Assembly: GCA_016875335.1 (NCBI GenBank)
Contig: VGRO01000024.1
Coordinates: 1 to 49,162 of the forward strand
Direction of reading: 5' to 3'
Origin: Deltaproteobacteria bacterium
Lineage (GTDB): Bacteria; Myxococcota_A; UBA9042
DNA length: 49,162 nucleotides
The translations under genes and the position numbers were made by a program. The first letter of the stretch is position 1, and the number at the start of each line of letters is the position of its first letter. The notes beneath the pieces were generated by a model that saw nothing but the letters and a program-made list of their open reading frames with translations, made no database searches and was not told where the DNA came from. Shown one piece after another: positions 37,955 to 46,700 of this stretch.

Positions 37955-38890
37955 TCAACCAGGCGGGGCCGCGGTCGCTGTGGGCGGCGTCGGGGCGGGT
38001 TCCGCGGGCACAAACTCGGGCGCGGGCGGATTGGCGTGCGTCTCCGGGGCCGCAGCGTACTGCGGCAGCGAGGTCCACACAATCCACGCCGAAGCGGACC
38101 ACGCCTCGGCGACGGCTCCGTCGAGCCTGAACGCGATCGCCTCGTCGATGGCGATGTCGGCCTGGATCATCAGCGCGGCGTCGCCGTTGCGGCCAATCGA
38201 CCCGCGCACGGTCCTGCCCGGCACGAACACGCCGTTGGCGTTGCTGTGCTCGCGCATCGGCCGCGACAGATTGCCCGCAAGCGCCTGGAGCGACAGGCGA
38301 TCAATGCGCAGCCGCCCGCCCGCCGACAGGGTCGGTGCGCCCCACTGGGCATTGTCGGTGCCCAGTTGCACCACGCCGGAGAGCCCGTTGTTCAGCGCCC
38401 CGCCGCGCACCCGGACCAGCGGCCAGCCGGCCTTGAGGTCCAAGAACACGGTGCCGCCGACCTCGATGCTGCCCCACCCGAACGAGAAGCCCCCGCGCGC
38501 CGCCAGGGCCGTGCTCGTGTAGCTGGTCTCACCCTTGGTGCCGGGGGCGATAGGCGTGGGCGACGACGACACCCGCTGGACCTCGAACTGGTGCACCGCC
38601 GCGCCGCCGCCGATCAGCACGCCGCTTTCGGTTTCCACGTCGACGTCGACGCCGCCGCCCATCATGCGCTGCGCCTCGTGGTGGTTCAGGCGGTTCTGGC
38701 AGTTGAAGGTGTTGTGGTAGGCCTGCGCCGCGCCGCCCCCGGCTGCGACCGACAGGTGAGGCCGCCGCTGCGAGGCTGCGCTGGCGCAAAAGACGCACGA
38801 CAGGCCGACGGCGCAAACCAGCCACCATCGGCCGTTCGGCCATCGCTTGCGGCGAGGCGCGGCGGACAAGGGCAGGGCGTCTGGCGTCAT
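37955..38890 (-). CDS. Putative secreted/outer-membrane beta-rich protein
   Basis: This 311-residue protein has a basic N-terminus (RRKRWPNGRW), a hydrophobic segment (WLVCAVGLSCVFCASAAS, ending near residue 40) and a signal-peptidase-like cleavage site. The mature part is rich in Gly, Ala and alternating hydrophobic residues (LSVAAGGGAAQAYHN, GGFSFGWGSIEVGGTVFLDL, VRGGALNNGLSGVVQLG), as in beta-barrel or beta-sheet envelope proteins. It ends in a Pro/Ala-rich tail. I recognise no family. The start at 38890 is chosen for the signal peptide. It lies 79 bases upstream of the large MopE-repeat gene and is probably first in that operon (secreted protein, MopE protein, 413-aa lipoprotein, VWA lipoprotein). 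Confidence 0.7.
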   Translation of the reverse strand: MTPDALPLSAAPRRKRWPNGRWWLVCAVGLSCVFCASAASQRRPHLSVAAGGGAAQAYHNTFNCQNRLNHHEAQRMMGGGVDVDVETESGVLIGGGAAVHQFEVQRVSSSPTPIAPGTKGETSYTSTALAARGGFSFGWGSIEVGGTVFLDLKAGWPLVRVRGGALNNGLSGVVQLGTDNAQWGAPTLSAGGRLRIDRLSLQALAGNLSRPMREHSNANGVFVPGRTVRGSIGRNGDAALMIQADIAIDEAIAFRLDGAVAEAWSASAWIVWTSLPQYAAAPETHANPPAPEFVPAEPAPTPPTATAAPPG

Positions 38891-39059
38891 CGCGCAGCAG
38901 TCTGGCAGGTGCTGGGCGGGGTTGCAAACGCGGGATTGCGCGGGGCACCGGGGCTGCTGCGACCGCACCGACAAGCGCCGATGGTCGATGCGCGCGCCGC
39001 TGCTGCTGCGCAACCAGTCGGTTTGCCGCGAAATTCAGCTCGCGACCTTCGAAACTCGG

Positions 39060-41495
39060 CTACTTCGCCGCGAGGTTGGGCACGACCGTGTGCTTGCGGC
39101 ACTGCATCCCGCGCAGTGTGCATCCTGGCTCGGGCAGGTCCTTGGGCAAGGCAGCGCCAGCGATCAACGGCAGGGCCACGCTCGACGGCCGATCGGCGTC
39201 GTGGGCAATGTCGTAGGCGACGGGGCCCTTCCACGGCAGCAGGTCGAAGCGCCAGTCGGCGCGGCTGCCCCCCGGCGTGTCGATCGCCAGGCGGATGCGC
39301 GACCCCTTGCGGAACACGTGGCCGAACCCTGCGATGGCGATGCGCACCTGCGTCCACTGCTTGGGCGCCAGCGGCTGCTGGTCGGCGACATTGTAGGTCA
39401 GGTCCGGCAAGAGCGCAGTGGCGTTCGGCCCCAGCTTGCGGTAGCTCGCGCGCAGCCAGCCGCTCTGCACATATTGCTCCTGGCCGTCGCCGCGCACCTC
39501 GCTCAGGTTGACCTCGAGGTCGGCGTCGTCGACGTCCTGGGCCGTGGTCCGCACCCAGACGTCGACGCTGCCGGTGCCCAACATGACTTGGTCGGCCGGC
39601 AGAGGCGGCGAAACGAAGGACACCTCCTTTCCGGCGGCGGGCTTCTGCCAGTCGTAGGTCGGGGCGCTGCTGTACAGGTTCTTGACGCCGATGCCCTGGT
39701 CACCGGCGGTCGGATCATGGGCAAACGTCGACGCGGCGGTGGTCGCGGTGGGCGCCGTGGCCAGCAGTTGACCGTCCGGCTGCAAGTACCACCGCTGCAC
39801 CTCGGTGGCCTTGGGCGGCCACTGGTCGAAGCCGAGCTTGGCCTGGGCCAGCGGCGCACCGGGAAATTCCTTGGTGCCGCCATTGGCGAGGTACGCTTGG
39901 ATTTCGGGCTCCTTCTGCCATGCCGCCAGCGCCTCGGCGTGGGTCTTGTACGCCACCCAGCGGTCGTCTGGAATCGGCAGCGCGGCTCCGAACACCTGCG
40001 CGGTAAAGGTCGGCAGCGCCAGCGACCAGAAACCCGGAATCGACGGCACGGTCTTGGCGATGTGCAGGTCAAAGAACGCCTTCCACTCGGCGAGCACCTG
40101 CGGCGCGAAGCCGTCGGCGTGCACGCCGTTGTAGACCAGGATCCGTCGCGCCGGCGCACCCTTGAACTTGTCGAGCAGCGTCACGAAGAACGGCCCGGTC
40201 TGCTCGTCCTGCCAGCTTCCGGCCAGGAACACCGGCACCTGGATCTGGCCGGCAAAGCCGCTCGGATTGAGCGGGTCGAGCAGCTCTGGCTTCCACTCGG
40301 CCTTGTTCTTGGCCTGTTCGACGTTGTCGACGCGCTGGTCGTGCAACAGTTGATTCTCTTTGCATTGAAGGTCGCCGGCGTCGACTTGCGGCTTTTCCCA
40401 ACCCTGGCCGTACGGAACCGCCTTGTTGAGCACGTGGGTGATCCACGACAGGGCAAACCCCTTGTTCAGGATGCCGCCGGGTACCAGGGTCGTGGCGGTG
40501 TTGCCGATGACCGACACCGGCGCGATGGCGCCCAGGCTCGGCGGTTGCGCTTTTGCGACGAAAAGCTGGGTGATGCCGGGGTACGACAAGCCGACCATGC
40601 CCACCTTGTGGTGGGCGACCCACGGTTGGGCGGCGACGATCTCGACCGCGTCGTAGCCGTCGAGCAGTTGCAATTCCTCGAAGTAGTCGTACGCGCCGCC
40701 CGAGCACCCCGTGCCGCGCAGGTTGATGCTGACGGTGGCATAGCCGGAGAGCGCCATGACCAACGCGCTCGGGTCCGAGGGTGCCGCGCACAACACCGGG
40801 TAGGACGCGCACAGACTCTCCTGATCCTTGGAGACGATTGGCTTGCCGGGCTTGGCCGGTTCGTAGCCGCTGTAGTTGACGACGGTCGGGTAAGGTCCCT
40901 TGTCCGCGGGGCCGGGCAGTGTCGCGTAGTAGGCCAGGGTAGTGCCGTCGCGCATCGTCAGGTAGCCGTAGCCAGGCTTGACCACCTGATTGGCGTAGAA
41001 CGCCGGCTTGGGCAGGCTGCCTTTGGCGTCGGTGACCTCGACCGGCCCAGCGTCTGCCGGCTTGGCGCCCAGCGCGAACACCCGGTAGCCCTTGGCGGGC
41101 GCGACCTTGCGAAAGACCTTGCTGCCCCACTTGTCGGCTTTGGCGCTCTGCACCACTTTGCTGGCGGCGTCGCGCAACTCGAGGTCCTGGTTGGGTTCAG
41201 CGTGGGTGACGTGGACCTGTCCAACGCTGCCGCGGGCGTAAAGTGCGGTCGGAAAGGTCTGGATGTCGGCGCTGGCATCGGCCGCGCCGTCCGCGCCGCC
41301 TCCCCCATCGCCTGGAGAGCCGTCGCTGCCGCGGCCGGCATCGGCGGTGGTTTCGGTTTGCTTGCCGTCCTGGTGGGCCTGGGCATCGTTGGCTGGGCCG
41401 GCATCGGCCGGGCTGGCTGGGTCGGTGCCACACGCGACAACGGCGATGGCTGCCAACGCGGCGGCGACGGAAGAGGAACGGTAGCGCACGATCAT
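39060..41495 (-). CDS. CocE/NonD-family serine hydrolase lipoprotein (X-Pro peptidase-like)
   Basis: This 811-residue secreted hydrolase begins MIVRYRSSSVAAALAAIAVVAC, a lipoprotein signal (Cys22), followed by an acidic Gly/Asp-rich linker to about residue 80. The alpha/beta-hydrolase core has MRDGTTLAYYATLP, NLRGTGCSGGAYDYF (oxyanion region) and the nucleophile elbow GMVGLSYPG (Ser304). SWQDEQTGP (Asp430) and YNGVHADGF (His459) complete the Ser-Asp-His triad, with spacing like cocaine esterase. The C-terminal jelly-roll domain of PF08530 type (LGTGSVDVWVRTTAQDVDDADLEVNLSEV, GSRIRLAID) follows. It may act as an X-prolyl dipeptidyl aminopeptidase or an esterase. An AAGGAG ribosome site lies six bases before the ATG. 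It is a single gene by spacing (169 bases to the next). Confidence 0.9.
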   Translation of the reverse strand: MIVRYRSSSVAAALAAIAVVACGTDPASPADAGPANDAQAHQDGKQTETTADAGRGSDGSPGDGGGGADGAADASADIQTFPTALYARGSVGQVHVTHAEPNQDLELRDAASKVVQSAKADKWGSKVFRKVAPAKGYRVFALGAKPADAGPVEVTDAKGSLPKPAFYANQVVKPGYGYLTMRDGTTLAYYATLPGPADKGPYPTVVNYSGYEPAKPGKPIVSKDQESLCASYPVLCAAPSDPSALVMALSGYATVSINLRGTGCSGGAYDYFEELQLLDGYDAVEIVAAQPWVAHHKVGMVGLSYPGITQLFVAKAQPPSLGAIAPVSVIGNTATTLVPGGILNKGFALSWITHVLNKAVPYGQGWEKPQVDAGDLQCKENQLLHDQRVDNVEQAKNKAEWKPELLDPLNPSGFAGQIQVPVFLAGSWQDEQTGPFFVTLLDKFKGAPARRILVYNGVHADGFAPQVLAEWKAFFDLHIAKTVPSIPGFWSLALPTFTAQVFGAALPIPDDRWVAYKTHAEALAAWQKEPEIQAYLANGGTKEFPGAPLAQAKLGFDQWPPKATEVQRWYLQPDGQLLATAPTATTAASTFAHDPTAGDQGIGVKNLYSSAPTYDWQKPAAGKEVSFVSPPLPADQVMLGTGSVDVWVRTTAQDVDDADLEVNLSEVRGDGQEQYVQSGWLRASYRKLGPNATALLPDLTYNVADQQPLAPKQWTQVRIAIAGFGHVFRKGSRIRLAIDTPGGSRADWRFDLLPWKGPVAYDIAHDADRPSSVALPLIAGAALPKDLPEPGCTLRGMQCRKHTVVPNLAAK

Positions 41496-41599
41496 CTGGT
41501 GCTCCTTGGCCCGCAGGGTCGCGTAGAGTACACGAAATCGAGATACGTGAAACCAGTACCGGACACCCTCGGGTCGCTCGGCCCCAGCGACGCGCTCCC

Positions 41600-41630
41600 A
41601 GAGACTCGACCAGTTATGGGTCGAGTCTCT
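41600..41630. promoter_or_regulatory. Perfect 12-base inverted repeat upstream of the CocE-like gene
   Basis: AGAGACTCGACC (41600-41611) pairs perfectly with GGTCGAGTCTCT (41619-41630) over a 7-base loop. It lies about 105 bases upstream of the hydrolase start. With only a weak T-rich tail on the plus strand (TTTGCTGTT), it could be an operator or a terminator. The symmetry and position favour a regulator site or an end-of-transcript hairpin, but I cannot decide. Confidence 0.5.
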
Positions 41631-41723
41631 TTGCTGTTCAGTGGGTTGCCAAGCTCGCGTCGGCGCCGACTCGCGGCAACGTCATGACAAGACTCGGTTC
41701 ACTGGGCGAAACTGATCGCGCCT

Positions 41724-41803
41724 CTAGTAGGCGAAACCCCAAATTCGCACCGGGATACGGGCCGTGATGCCACAACAATTCCTCAATCGGTTTCGCCTAC
41801 TAG
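41724..41803. repeat. CTAG-bounded repeat module B, copy 2
   Basis: This is an 80-base module identical in length to 8152-8231 and inverted relative to it. It has the same perfect 15-base terminal inverted repeats (41724-41738 and 41789-41803). It is joined directly to module A copy 2 by a shared CTAG at 41800-41803, whereas in the first array two extra modules stand between A and B. Confidence 0.85.
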
Positions 41804-41946
41804 CTGCTCGTTGCGTGAAGGGGGCTCGCAGCCCCCTCGCGCGCGCATGCGCGCTCACCCCCGCGGCCGGCCGCAGCCGCGGCCGGAAGTACCTCCGCCC
41901 TGTTGCGCGCCGGAACCCGGCGCGGATTTCGGGCCTGAGGTACTAG
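41800..41946 (-). repeat. CTAG-bounded repeat module A, copy 2
   Basis: This is a 147-base module, the reverse complement of 7832-7978 with about 10 mismatches by eye. Read on the minus strand it begins at CTAG (41946-41943), which contains the TAG stop of the MoxR gene, and ends at the CTAG shared with module B. Its orientation relative to the preceding gene is the same as for copy 1 and uppS. Confidence 0.85.
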
Positions 41947-42935
41947 GCCGCCGTTCTCGGCACCGGCACCTGCCGAACCACTTCGCGGACGACCTCGTCG
42001 GGCGTCGCGCCCTCCAGGTCGGCGTCGGGTTGCAAGAGCAAGCGGTGCCTCAGCACCGCGGGCGCATGGTCCTGCAGGTCGTCGGGCACGACGAAACTGC
42101 GGCCCTGGGCGGCGGCTTGCACCCGTCCCGCGGCGATGAGGGCGATGGAGGCGCGCGGCGAGGCGCCCAGGTGCACCTGGCGGTGGGCGCGCGTCGCGTG
42201 GACCAGGCGCACGGCATAGTCCAGCACCGGTTCGGCGACGTCGACCCGATCGGCGATGGCTTGCAGTTCGAGCAGTTCGGCGGCGTCGACGACCGCGCGC
42301 AGCCCCAGGCGACCAAAGTCGGCCGGGTCGAGCCCTTGCAGGTGCAAGCGCAGGATGGCCTTTTCATCGTCAAGCGCCGGATGGCCGACGTGCACCTTGA
42401 ACAAGAAGCGGTCCAATTGCGCTTCGGGCAGCGCGTAGGTGCCCTGCGATTCAATCGGATTCTGGGTGGCCAGGCACAGGAACGGCCGCGGCAGCGCGAG
42501 CCCCTTGCCGTCCACGGTGACCTGCCGCTCTTGCATCGCCTCGAGCAACGCCGCTTGCGTCTTGGCTGGCGCGCGGTTGATCTCGTCGGCCAGCAGCAGT
42601 TGTGTGAACACCGGACCGGGGACGAAGCGGAACTGGTTCTCCTTGTTGTCGAAAATCGTGCCGCCAGTGACGTCGCTCGGCATCAGGTCTGGCGTGAACT
42701 GGATGCGCCGGAACTGCACGTCGGCCGCCGCAGCGATGGCACGCACCAAAAGCGTCTTGCCCAGACCGGGCACGCCTTCAATGAGCACGTGGCCGCGTGC
42801 GAAAAGCGCGATCAACACCTCTTGGACCAAAAGCGGTTGGCCCACCACCACCTTGCCGACTGCGGCCGCCAGCGCGTCGAAGCGGTCTGCGAACCGTATG
42901 GAATCATGATGCTTTTGGTCGGCGTCTGCGGTCAT
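41943..42935 (-). CDS. MoxR-family AAA+ ATPase
   Basis: MoxR ATPases are chaperone-like AAA+ proteins that act on VWA-domain or membrane partners encoded nearby. The 330-residue protein has IEGVPGLGKT (Walker A, ~residues 52-61), the family motif RIQFTPDLMPSDVTG, LLLADEINRAPAKTQAALLEAMQE (Walker B plus the MoxR signature), FLCLATQNPIESQGTYALPEAQLDRF (sensor 1 and arginine finger) and GASPRASIAL (sensor 2). Length is normal. The start ATG overlaps the upstream stop (ATGA) and has AAGGAGAG just before it. The stop TAG lies in the CTAG that begins the repeat array. It is the last gene of the operon, and the DUF58 gene that commonly follows moxR is not present here. Confidence 0.94.
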   Translation of the reverse strand: MTADADQKHHDSIRFADRFDALAAAVGKVVVGQPLLVQEVLIALFARGHVLIEGVPGLGKTLLVRAIAAAADVQFRRIQFTPDLMPSDVTGGTIFDNKENQFRFVPGPVFTQLLLADEINRAPAKTQAALLEAMQERQVTVDGKGLALPRPFLCLATQNPIESQGTYALPEAQLDRFLFKVHVGHPALDDEKAILRLHLQGLDPADFGRLGLRAVVDAAELLELQAIADRVDVAEPVLDYAVRLVHATRAHRQVHLGASPRASIALIAAGRVQAAAQGRSFVVPDDLQDHAPAVLRHRLLLQPDADLEGATPDEVVREVVRQVPVPRTAA

Positions 42936-44977
42936 TTCTCTCCTTTGTTGGGGCGCGGGGGCGCCCGGCGGTCCAGGTTGGCCACCAGCAGGTCGAGGTC
43001 GCGCGCGGTGCGGACGTCTTCTGGATGGTCGGGTCCGCTCGGGCTGGTCCGCAAGGCCTCGGCCTTTTCGACCAGGCGGCGCACGGAGCGGGCGTCCGTG
43101 CCTGGCTGCGTCGCGGCGACCCGATCGGCCAAGGTGGCGAGGTCGGTCGGTCCGAGACGCCGCTGCAGGCGATCCAGGGCCAAGGCGCACACCTGGGCGG
43201 CTGGCCAATGCGTAGCGCGGCGCGCGCGCAGCAACTGGGCCAGCGCGGCGACGTGGTCGGTGAAGGCGCGGCGGCGATCGCGTTGTTGCGACAGAGGCGC
43301 TCCGAACCGCGCTCCGCGCATCCAGGCCGCGACAAGCAGCACCAACGTGCCCTGGGCCAGCAGGGGCACCAGCCCGGCGCTGCGCACCGCATCGCTCGCG
43401 TCGACTGCGCCTTGCGCGGCCTGCGGCACCAGTAGCGCCAGTTCGCGCTGCGGCGCCGTGTCGCGCGCCAAGGCCACCACGGCCCGCGCGTTGTCTGGCA
43501 CCGACATCGCCGCATTGGCGAGCAGATCGTTGTCGGCGACCACGGTCAGGCTGCCCCCGGCCGGCGCCGTCCACCGCAGGGCGGCCGGTTGGTCGTCGAT
43601 CCACAGCAGCGGGGACGATTCGCGCCGGAGCGCGCAGCCAAGGCGCGGCGATTCCGTGGCGGCAGGGGGAGGCTGCTGCGCCAGTTCTGGCAGCACGCCG
43701 GCGAGCTCGTCCCGCAGCGCCGCTGCCATGGTGGGCGTGTCGCTGACGATGAGGCGCAGGGGCAACACCACCTGTCGGCCGGGCGGGGCGCGCGAAGGGG
43801 TCATCGGGCCGAAATCGCCGAAACGCGTCGCCGGTGCGGACAGATCAACGACCGCAGCATGCAACGGCGCCAGACCCTGGCCATGGCTGGCAAACAGCAC
43901 CACCCGACCGCCGCGGCACGCCGCCTCGCCCAACTCGGCCAACATCGACGGCAAAACGGTCGAGTGTTCGGCGTCGACCCATACCGTCGGCGAATTGGCG
44001 TCGATTTCGCGCACTGAGAGGCGGTGGGCCGCTAGCGACCAGCCCTGCGCGCGCAACAGGTCCCAGGTCAATGCGCGACCCGACACTGTGGTGTCGCCGG
44101 AACCGCACGCGACCACGCACAGAGCCAGGGCCAGCGAGGCCGTCGAGCGCAGGAGCGGTGCAAGGGTGTCCAGGGCCCGATCCACGTCGGCGCGGTTCGG
44201 GATTCGGCCGCCAAAGCGCCAGCCCTCCAGTTGCGCAACGAGGTTGCGCATCGGCCCGCCCAACGGATGGCTTGCCGCAAGCGAGCGCAGCGCTTCTCGG
44301 TTGCCGAGCGCCGGATGCCAGCGCAGCGCGCCATCGTCGTGCAGGTGCCGCAATGCCGCGGCATACAGCCATGCGAGCGCCGGACCTGGCTGCGTGGCCG
44401 CCAGTGCCCGGGCGCTCGCCAGCGCCGCGGCCACCTCTGGCAGGCGTGCGGGGTCGCTGAGCCACTGCGTCTCGACCGCGGGCCGTGCTGCGGCATCGCC
44501 GGGTTCTTGAGCCGCCAGCGGCGCTCCTTTCCTGCCACGCCAGATCTGCCAGGCGATCCACCCGACCAGCGCCAACACCGCGCCGATCAGCGCGTCGCGA
44601 AGCCAAGCCACCGACCAGCCCGCGCCGGACTCGTCGTCCTCGGGCGAGCGGTCTGCAGTCGTGCGCTTGCCGCCACCTTCGACATCGCCCCCTTGCAGCG
44701 CGCCCGCCTTGCCCGCCGCGGCGTATGGAATGGCGCCTTTCGCTGCCGCCGCGGGGCAATTGGCCGTCCAGGCCCGACAGTGCTCGGCCCGGCCGGCGAT
44801 GGCGCACCAGCGCAGTTGCCCGTCGGCGGCGCCGCGCGATCGCCCGCACAGCCAGTAGTCGTTGCGCTCGGTCAAAGCGCGGATGGTCTGCCCCGGGTCT
44901 GGCGGTTCCAGCGCCCAGGCCGGCAACGCAACCCCCACAGCCGCCGCGGCGAACCAGCCCAGCGCGCGCGGATTCAA
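42932..44977 (-). CDS. DUF4129-DUF4350 fusion membrane protein
   Basis: This 681-residue membrane protein has a signal-like N-terminus (NPRALGWFAAAAVGVALPAWA), a periplasmic Cys-containing part, and a membrane helix (LIGAVLALVGWIAWQIW). A DUF4129-type cytoplasmic segment follows (ALAWLYAAALRHLHDDGALRWHP, NREALRSL). A DUF4350-like part begins near residue 280 with its own hydrophobic, lipobox-like stretch (LALALCVVACGSG) and includes VVLFASHGQGLAPL. It ends with a further membrane helix (GLVPLLAQGTLVLLVAAW) and a basic helical tail. These two domains are usually encoded by separate neighbouring genes of MoxR operons. The start is a TTG overlapping the previous stop (TTGA), with GGAGG upstream. 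No stop codon separates the parts. The function is not established; it probably assembles with MoxR, SpoIIM and RDD proteins. Confidence 0.8.
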   Translation of the reverse strand: MNPRALGWFAAAAVGVALPAWALEPPDPGQTIRALTERNDYWLCGRSRGAADGQLRWCAIAGRAEHCRAWTANCPAAAAKGAIPYAAAGKAGALQGGDVEGGGKRTTADRSPEDDESGAGWSVAWLRDALIGAVLALVGWIAWQIWRGRKGAPLAAQEPGDAAARPAVETQWLSDPARLPEVAAALASARALAATQPGPALAWLYAAALRHLHDDGALRWHPALGNREALRSLAASHPLGGPMRNLVAQLEGWRFGGRIPNRADVDRALDTLAPLLRSTASLALALCVVACGSGDTTVSGRALTWDLLRAQGWSLAAHRLSVREIDANSPTVWVDAEHSTVLPSMLAELGEAACRGGRVVLFASHGQGLAPLHAAVVDLSAPATRFGDFGPMTPSRAPPGRQVVLPLRLIVSDTPTMAAALRDELAGVLPELAQQPPPAATESPRLGCALRRESSPLLWIDDQPAALRWTAPAGGSLTVVADNDLLANAAMSVPDNARAVVALARDTAPQRELALLVPQAAQGAVDASDAVRSAGLVPLLAQGTLVLLVAAWMRGARFGAPLSQQRDRRRAFTDHVAALAQLLRARRATHWPAAQVCALALDRLQRRLGPTDLATLADRVAATQPGTDARSVRRLVEKAEALRTSPSGPDHPEDVRTARDLDLLVANLDRRAPPRPNKGEK

Positions 44978-45735
44978 GCCGCCCTCCGGCCAGGTTCGGC
45001 ATGGGCCATCACCAGCGCCTGGCACTGGACTTGCAGGTCCCAGCCATCGCCGCGGGTACGGCAGTCCAGGTACAGCAGGAAGCGCAGGACCGCCCACGCC
45101 ATCTCGCCCACGATGCTGCCGAGCACGCCTGCGAAGGTCACCGTGTCGAAAAGCCCCGCGGTGGGCCCGCCACCGAGTTCGAGCACATCGAGCACGGCCC
45201 GCCAGCCGAGCGCCGCCGCGACGTACCACCACAGCGGGACGCCGATCGCCAACACCGGCATGGCCCATCGCAGTGCGGGATGGGCCGCGGCCAATCGATT
45301 GCCGCGCGCCAGCACCTGGCCGACGCCACCGCGTTCGAGCAGCGCGACTTCGGGGGCAAACGCGAACGCGATGGCGGCAAGCCCCAACGTCGGCACCCGC
45401 GACAGCCACTCGACGGTCTGCACCCACAGCCAGCGCGGCAACTGCCCCAGGTAGGCGGCAATGGTCGGGCCTAACCGCAGGGTCGGGTGCAGGGCCAATT
45501 CGGCGCATGCAACGGTCACCAGCCCCGACGACACACGGCCGACCAGCGCCAACGCGAGCCACATCAGCGCCGTTTCGGTGCCGGCGCCGACCGTGAACCA
45601 CGCCACCACGACCATGGGCGCAGCCGCACATGCCACAGGAATGGCCAGCCAGCGGGCATTGCGCCGTGTGAACTGCAACGCCAGGTCGCCTACCGCCAGC
45701 AGGGTGCGCGGTCGCAGGGCGATGCGATCCGGCAT
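44974..45735 (-). CDS. Multi-span membrane protein of the MoxR operon
   Basis: This 253-residue protein has about five or six hydrophobic segments (LAIPVACAAAPMVVVAWFTVG, ALMWLALALVGRVSSGLVTVACAEL, WLSRVPTLGLAAIAFAF, WAMPVLAIGVPLWWYVAAALG, TFAGVLGSIVGEMAWAVLRFLLYL). It ends in LDCRTRGDGWDLQVQCQAL. That last pattern (YLDCRTRxEGWDL) recurs in membrane proteins beside DUF4129 genes, but I know no function. The ATG overlaps the stop of the SpoIIM gene by one base, and its own stop overlaps the next start, so it is translated as part of the operon. Confidence 0.82.
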   Translation of the reverse strand: MPDRIALRPRTLLAVGDLALQFTRRNARWLAIPVACAAAPMVVVAWFTVGAGTETALMWLALALVGRVSSGLVTVACAELALHPTLRLGPTIAAYLGQLPRWLWVQTVEWLSRVPTLGLAAIAFAFAPEVALLERGGVGQVLARGNRLAAAHPALRWAMPVLAIGVPLWWYVAAALGWRAVLDVLELGGGPTAGLFDTVTFAGVLGSIVGEMAWAVLRFLLYLDCRTRGDGWDLQVQCQALVMAHAEPGRRAA

Positions 45736-46700
45736 CACGGCGCACCCCGGCGTTGCGGTCGCCAGCCGCCAAGCCAGGCCACCACGACCACGGCCTGCGC
45801 CGCGCCAAAACCCCACTTCAGTGCCATGGGCACCTGCGACGGCGACCACACCGCTTCGATGCACGCCGCCACGGCCAGCATCACCGCGGCCCCCACCACC
45901 AGCGTCGACACGTCTTGTCTGGCTGCCCGCAAGCTGTCGCGGCGCGTCAACGGACCCGGCGCCACCCACGCCCAGCCCGCGCGCAGCCCCGCGGTGCCCG
46001 CCACCACCAGCGCCGTCAGCTCCCAAACGGCGTGACCGCACACAAAGGTCACGATGTGCAAACCCTTGTGATCGCCCGCCAAAAAGCCGATGGCCGCGCC
46101 CGCATACAGGCCCTGCACCACCATCTGGTACAGCGACCCGGCCCCGGCGAACATGCCGGCTGCGAAGGCGTTGAAGGCAATCGAGGTATTGTGCTGCACG
46201 TAGAAGGCGACGCCCGACAGGCCCTCGGTCAGCGACCGGCCCGCCTGCGGGGCCTCGGCGTGCATGCGGCGCAGCGCCTCAATGGTCGCGTCGCCACACA
46301 GGGATCGGGCGAACTGCGGCGCGGTGTAGGCCACACATGCCGCGGCAACGAAGAAACCCCAGAAAAGCGCCGAGCACAGCGCGAACAGCCGGCCATTGCG
46401 GCGAACCGCCTCTGGAACCTGCTGCAGCACGAAAACCACGACGTCGACGCGGCGCGGCTGGGCGCGGTAGAGCGCGTTGTGCGCCCGGCCCATCAGCCCG
46501 TCGAGCCAGGCCAGCGTCGCGTCATCGGCTGCCCGCGCCCGCGCGCGCGCTGCATCGGCGACCACCGCGCGGTAGAGCGCCGCCAGATCCGCCCATTCCG
46601 CCCCGTTCAGGCTTGGGTCGCGGCGTTGGGCGCGCGCCACCAGCGCTTCGAGGCGCCGCCAGCGGTCGTCCTTGTGGCGCGGATCGTCCACGCCGGTCAC
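45735..46700 (-). CDS. SpoIIM-family (stage II sporulation protein M-like) membrane protein
   Basis: This 321-residue protein has a charged helical N-terminal part (residues 1-100, LEALVARAQRRDPSLNGAEW, YRAVVADAARARARA, LMGRAHNALYR). The conserved SpoIIM membrane region follows: RRNGRLFALCSALFWGFF, YVQHNTSIAFNAFAAGMFAG, GLYAGAAIGFLAGD and FVCGHAVWELTALVVAG. The NxxxAFxAFxxG and GHxxxE motifs are the family signature. In Bacillus, SpoIIM helps peptidoglycan remodelling at engulfment. Relatives in MoxR/RDD operons are widespread in non-sporulating bacteria with unknown role. The start is a GTG overlapping the RDD stop (GTGA), with GGAGG five bases upstream. Confidence 0.9.
   Translation of the reverse strand: MTGVDDPRHKDDRWRRLEALVARAQRRDPSLNGAEWADLAALYRAVVADAARARARAADDATLAWLDGLMGRAHNALYRAQPRRVDVVVFVLQQVPEAVRRNGRLFALCSALFWGFFVAAACVAYTAPQFARSLCGDATIEALRRMHAEAPQAGRSLTEGLSGVAFYVQHNTSIAFNAFAAGMFAGAGSLYQMVVQGLYAGAAIGFLAGDHKGLHIVTFVCGHAVWELTALVVAGTAGLRAGWAWVAPGPLTRRDSLRAARQDVSTLVVGAAVMLAVAACIEAVWSPSQVPMALKWGFGAAQAVVVVAWLGGWRPQRRGAP

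Noticed and set aside
38847..41687. 946-codon plus-strand frame opposite the CocE-like gene
   Set aside because: The minus-strand gene has a signal peptide, catalytic triad and ribosome site; the plus frame has none of these.
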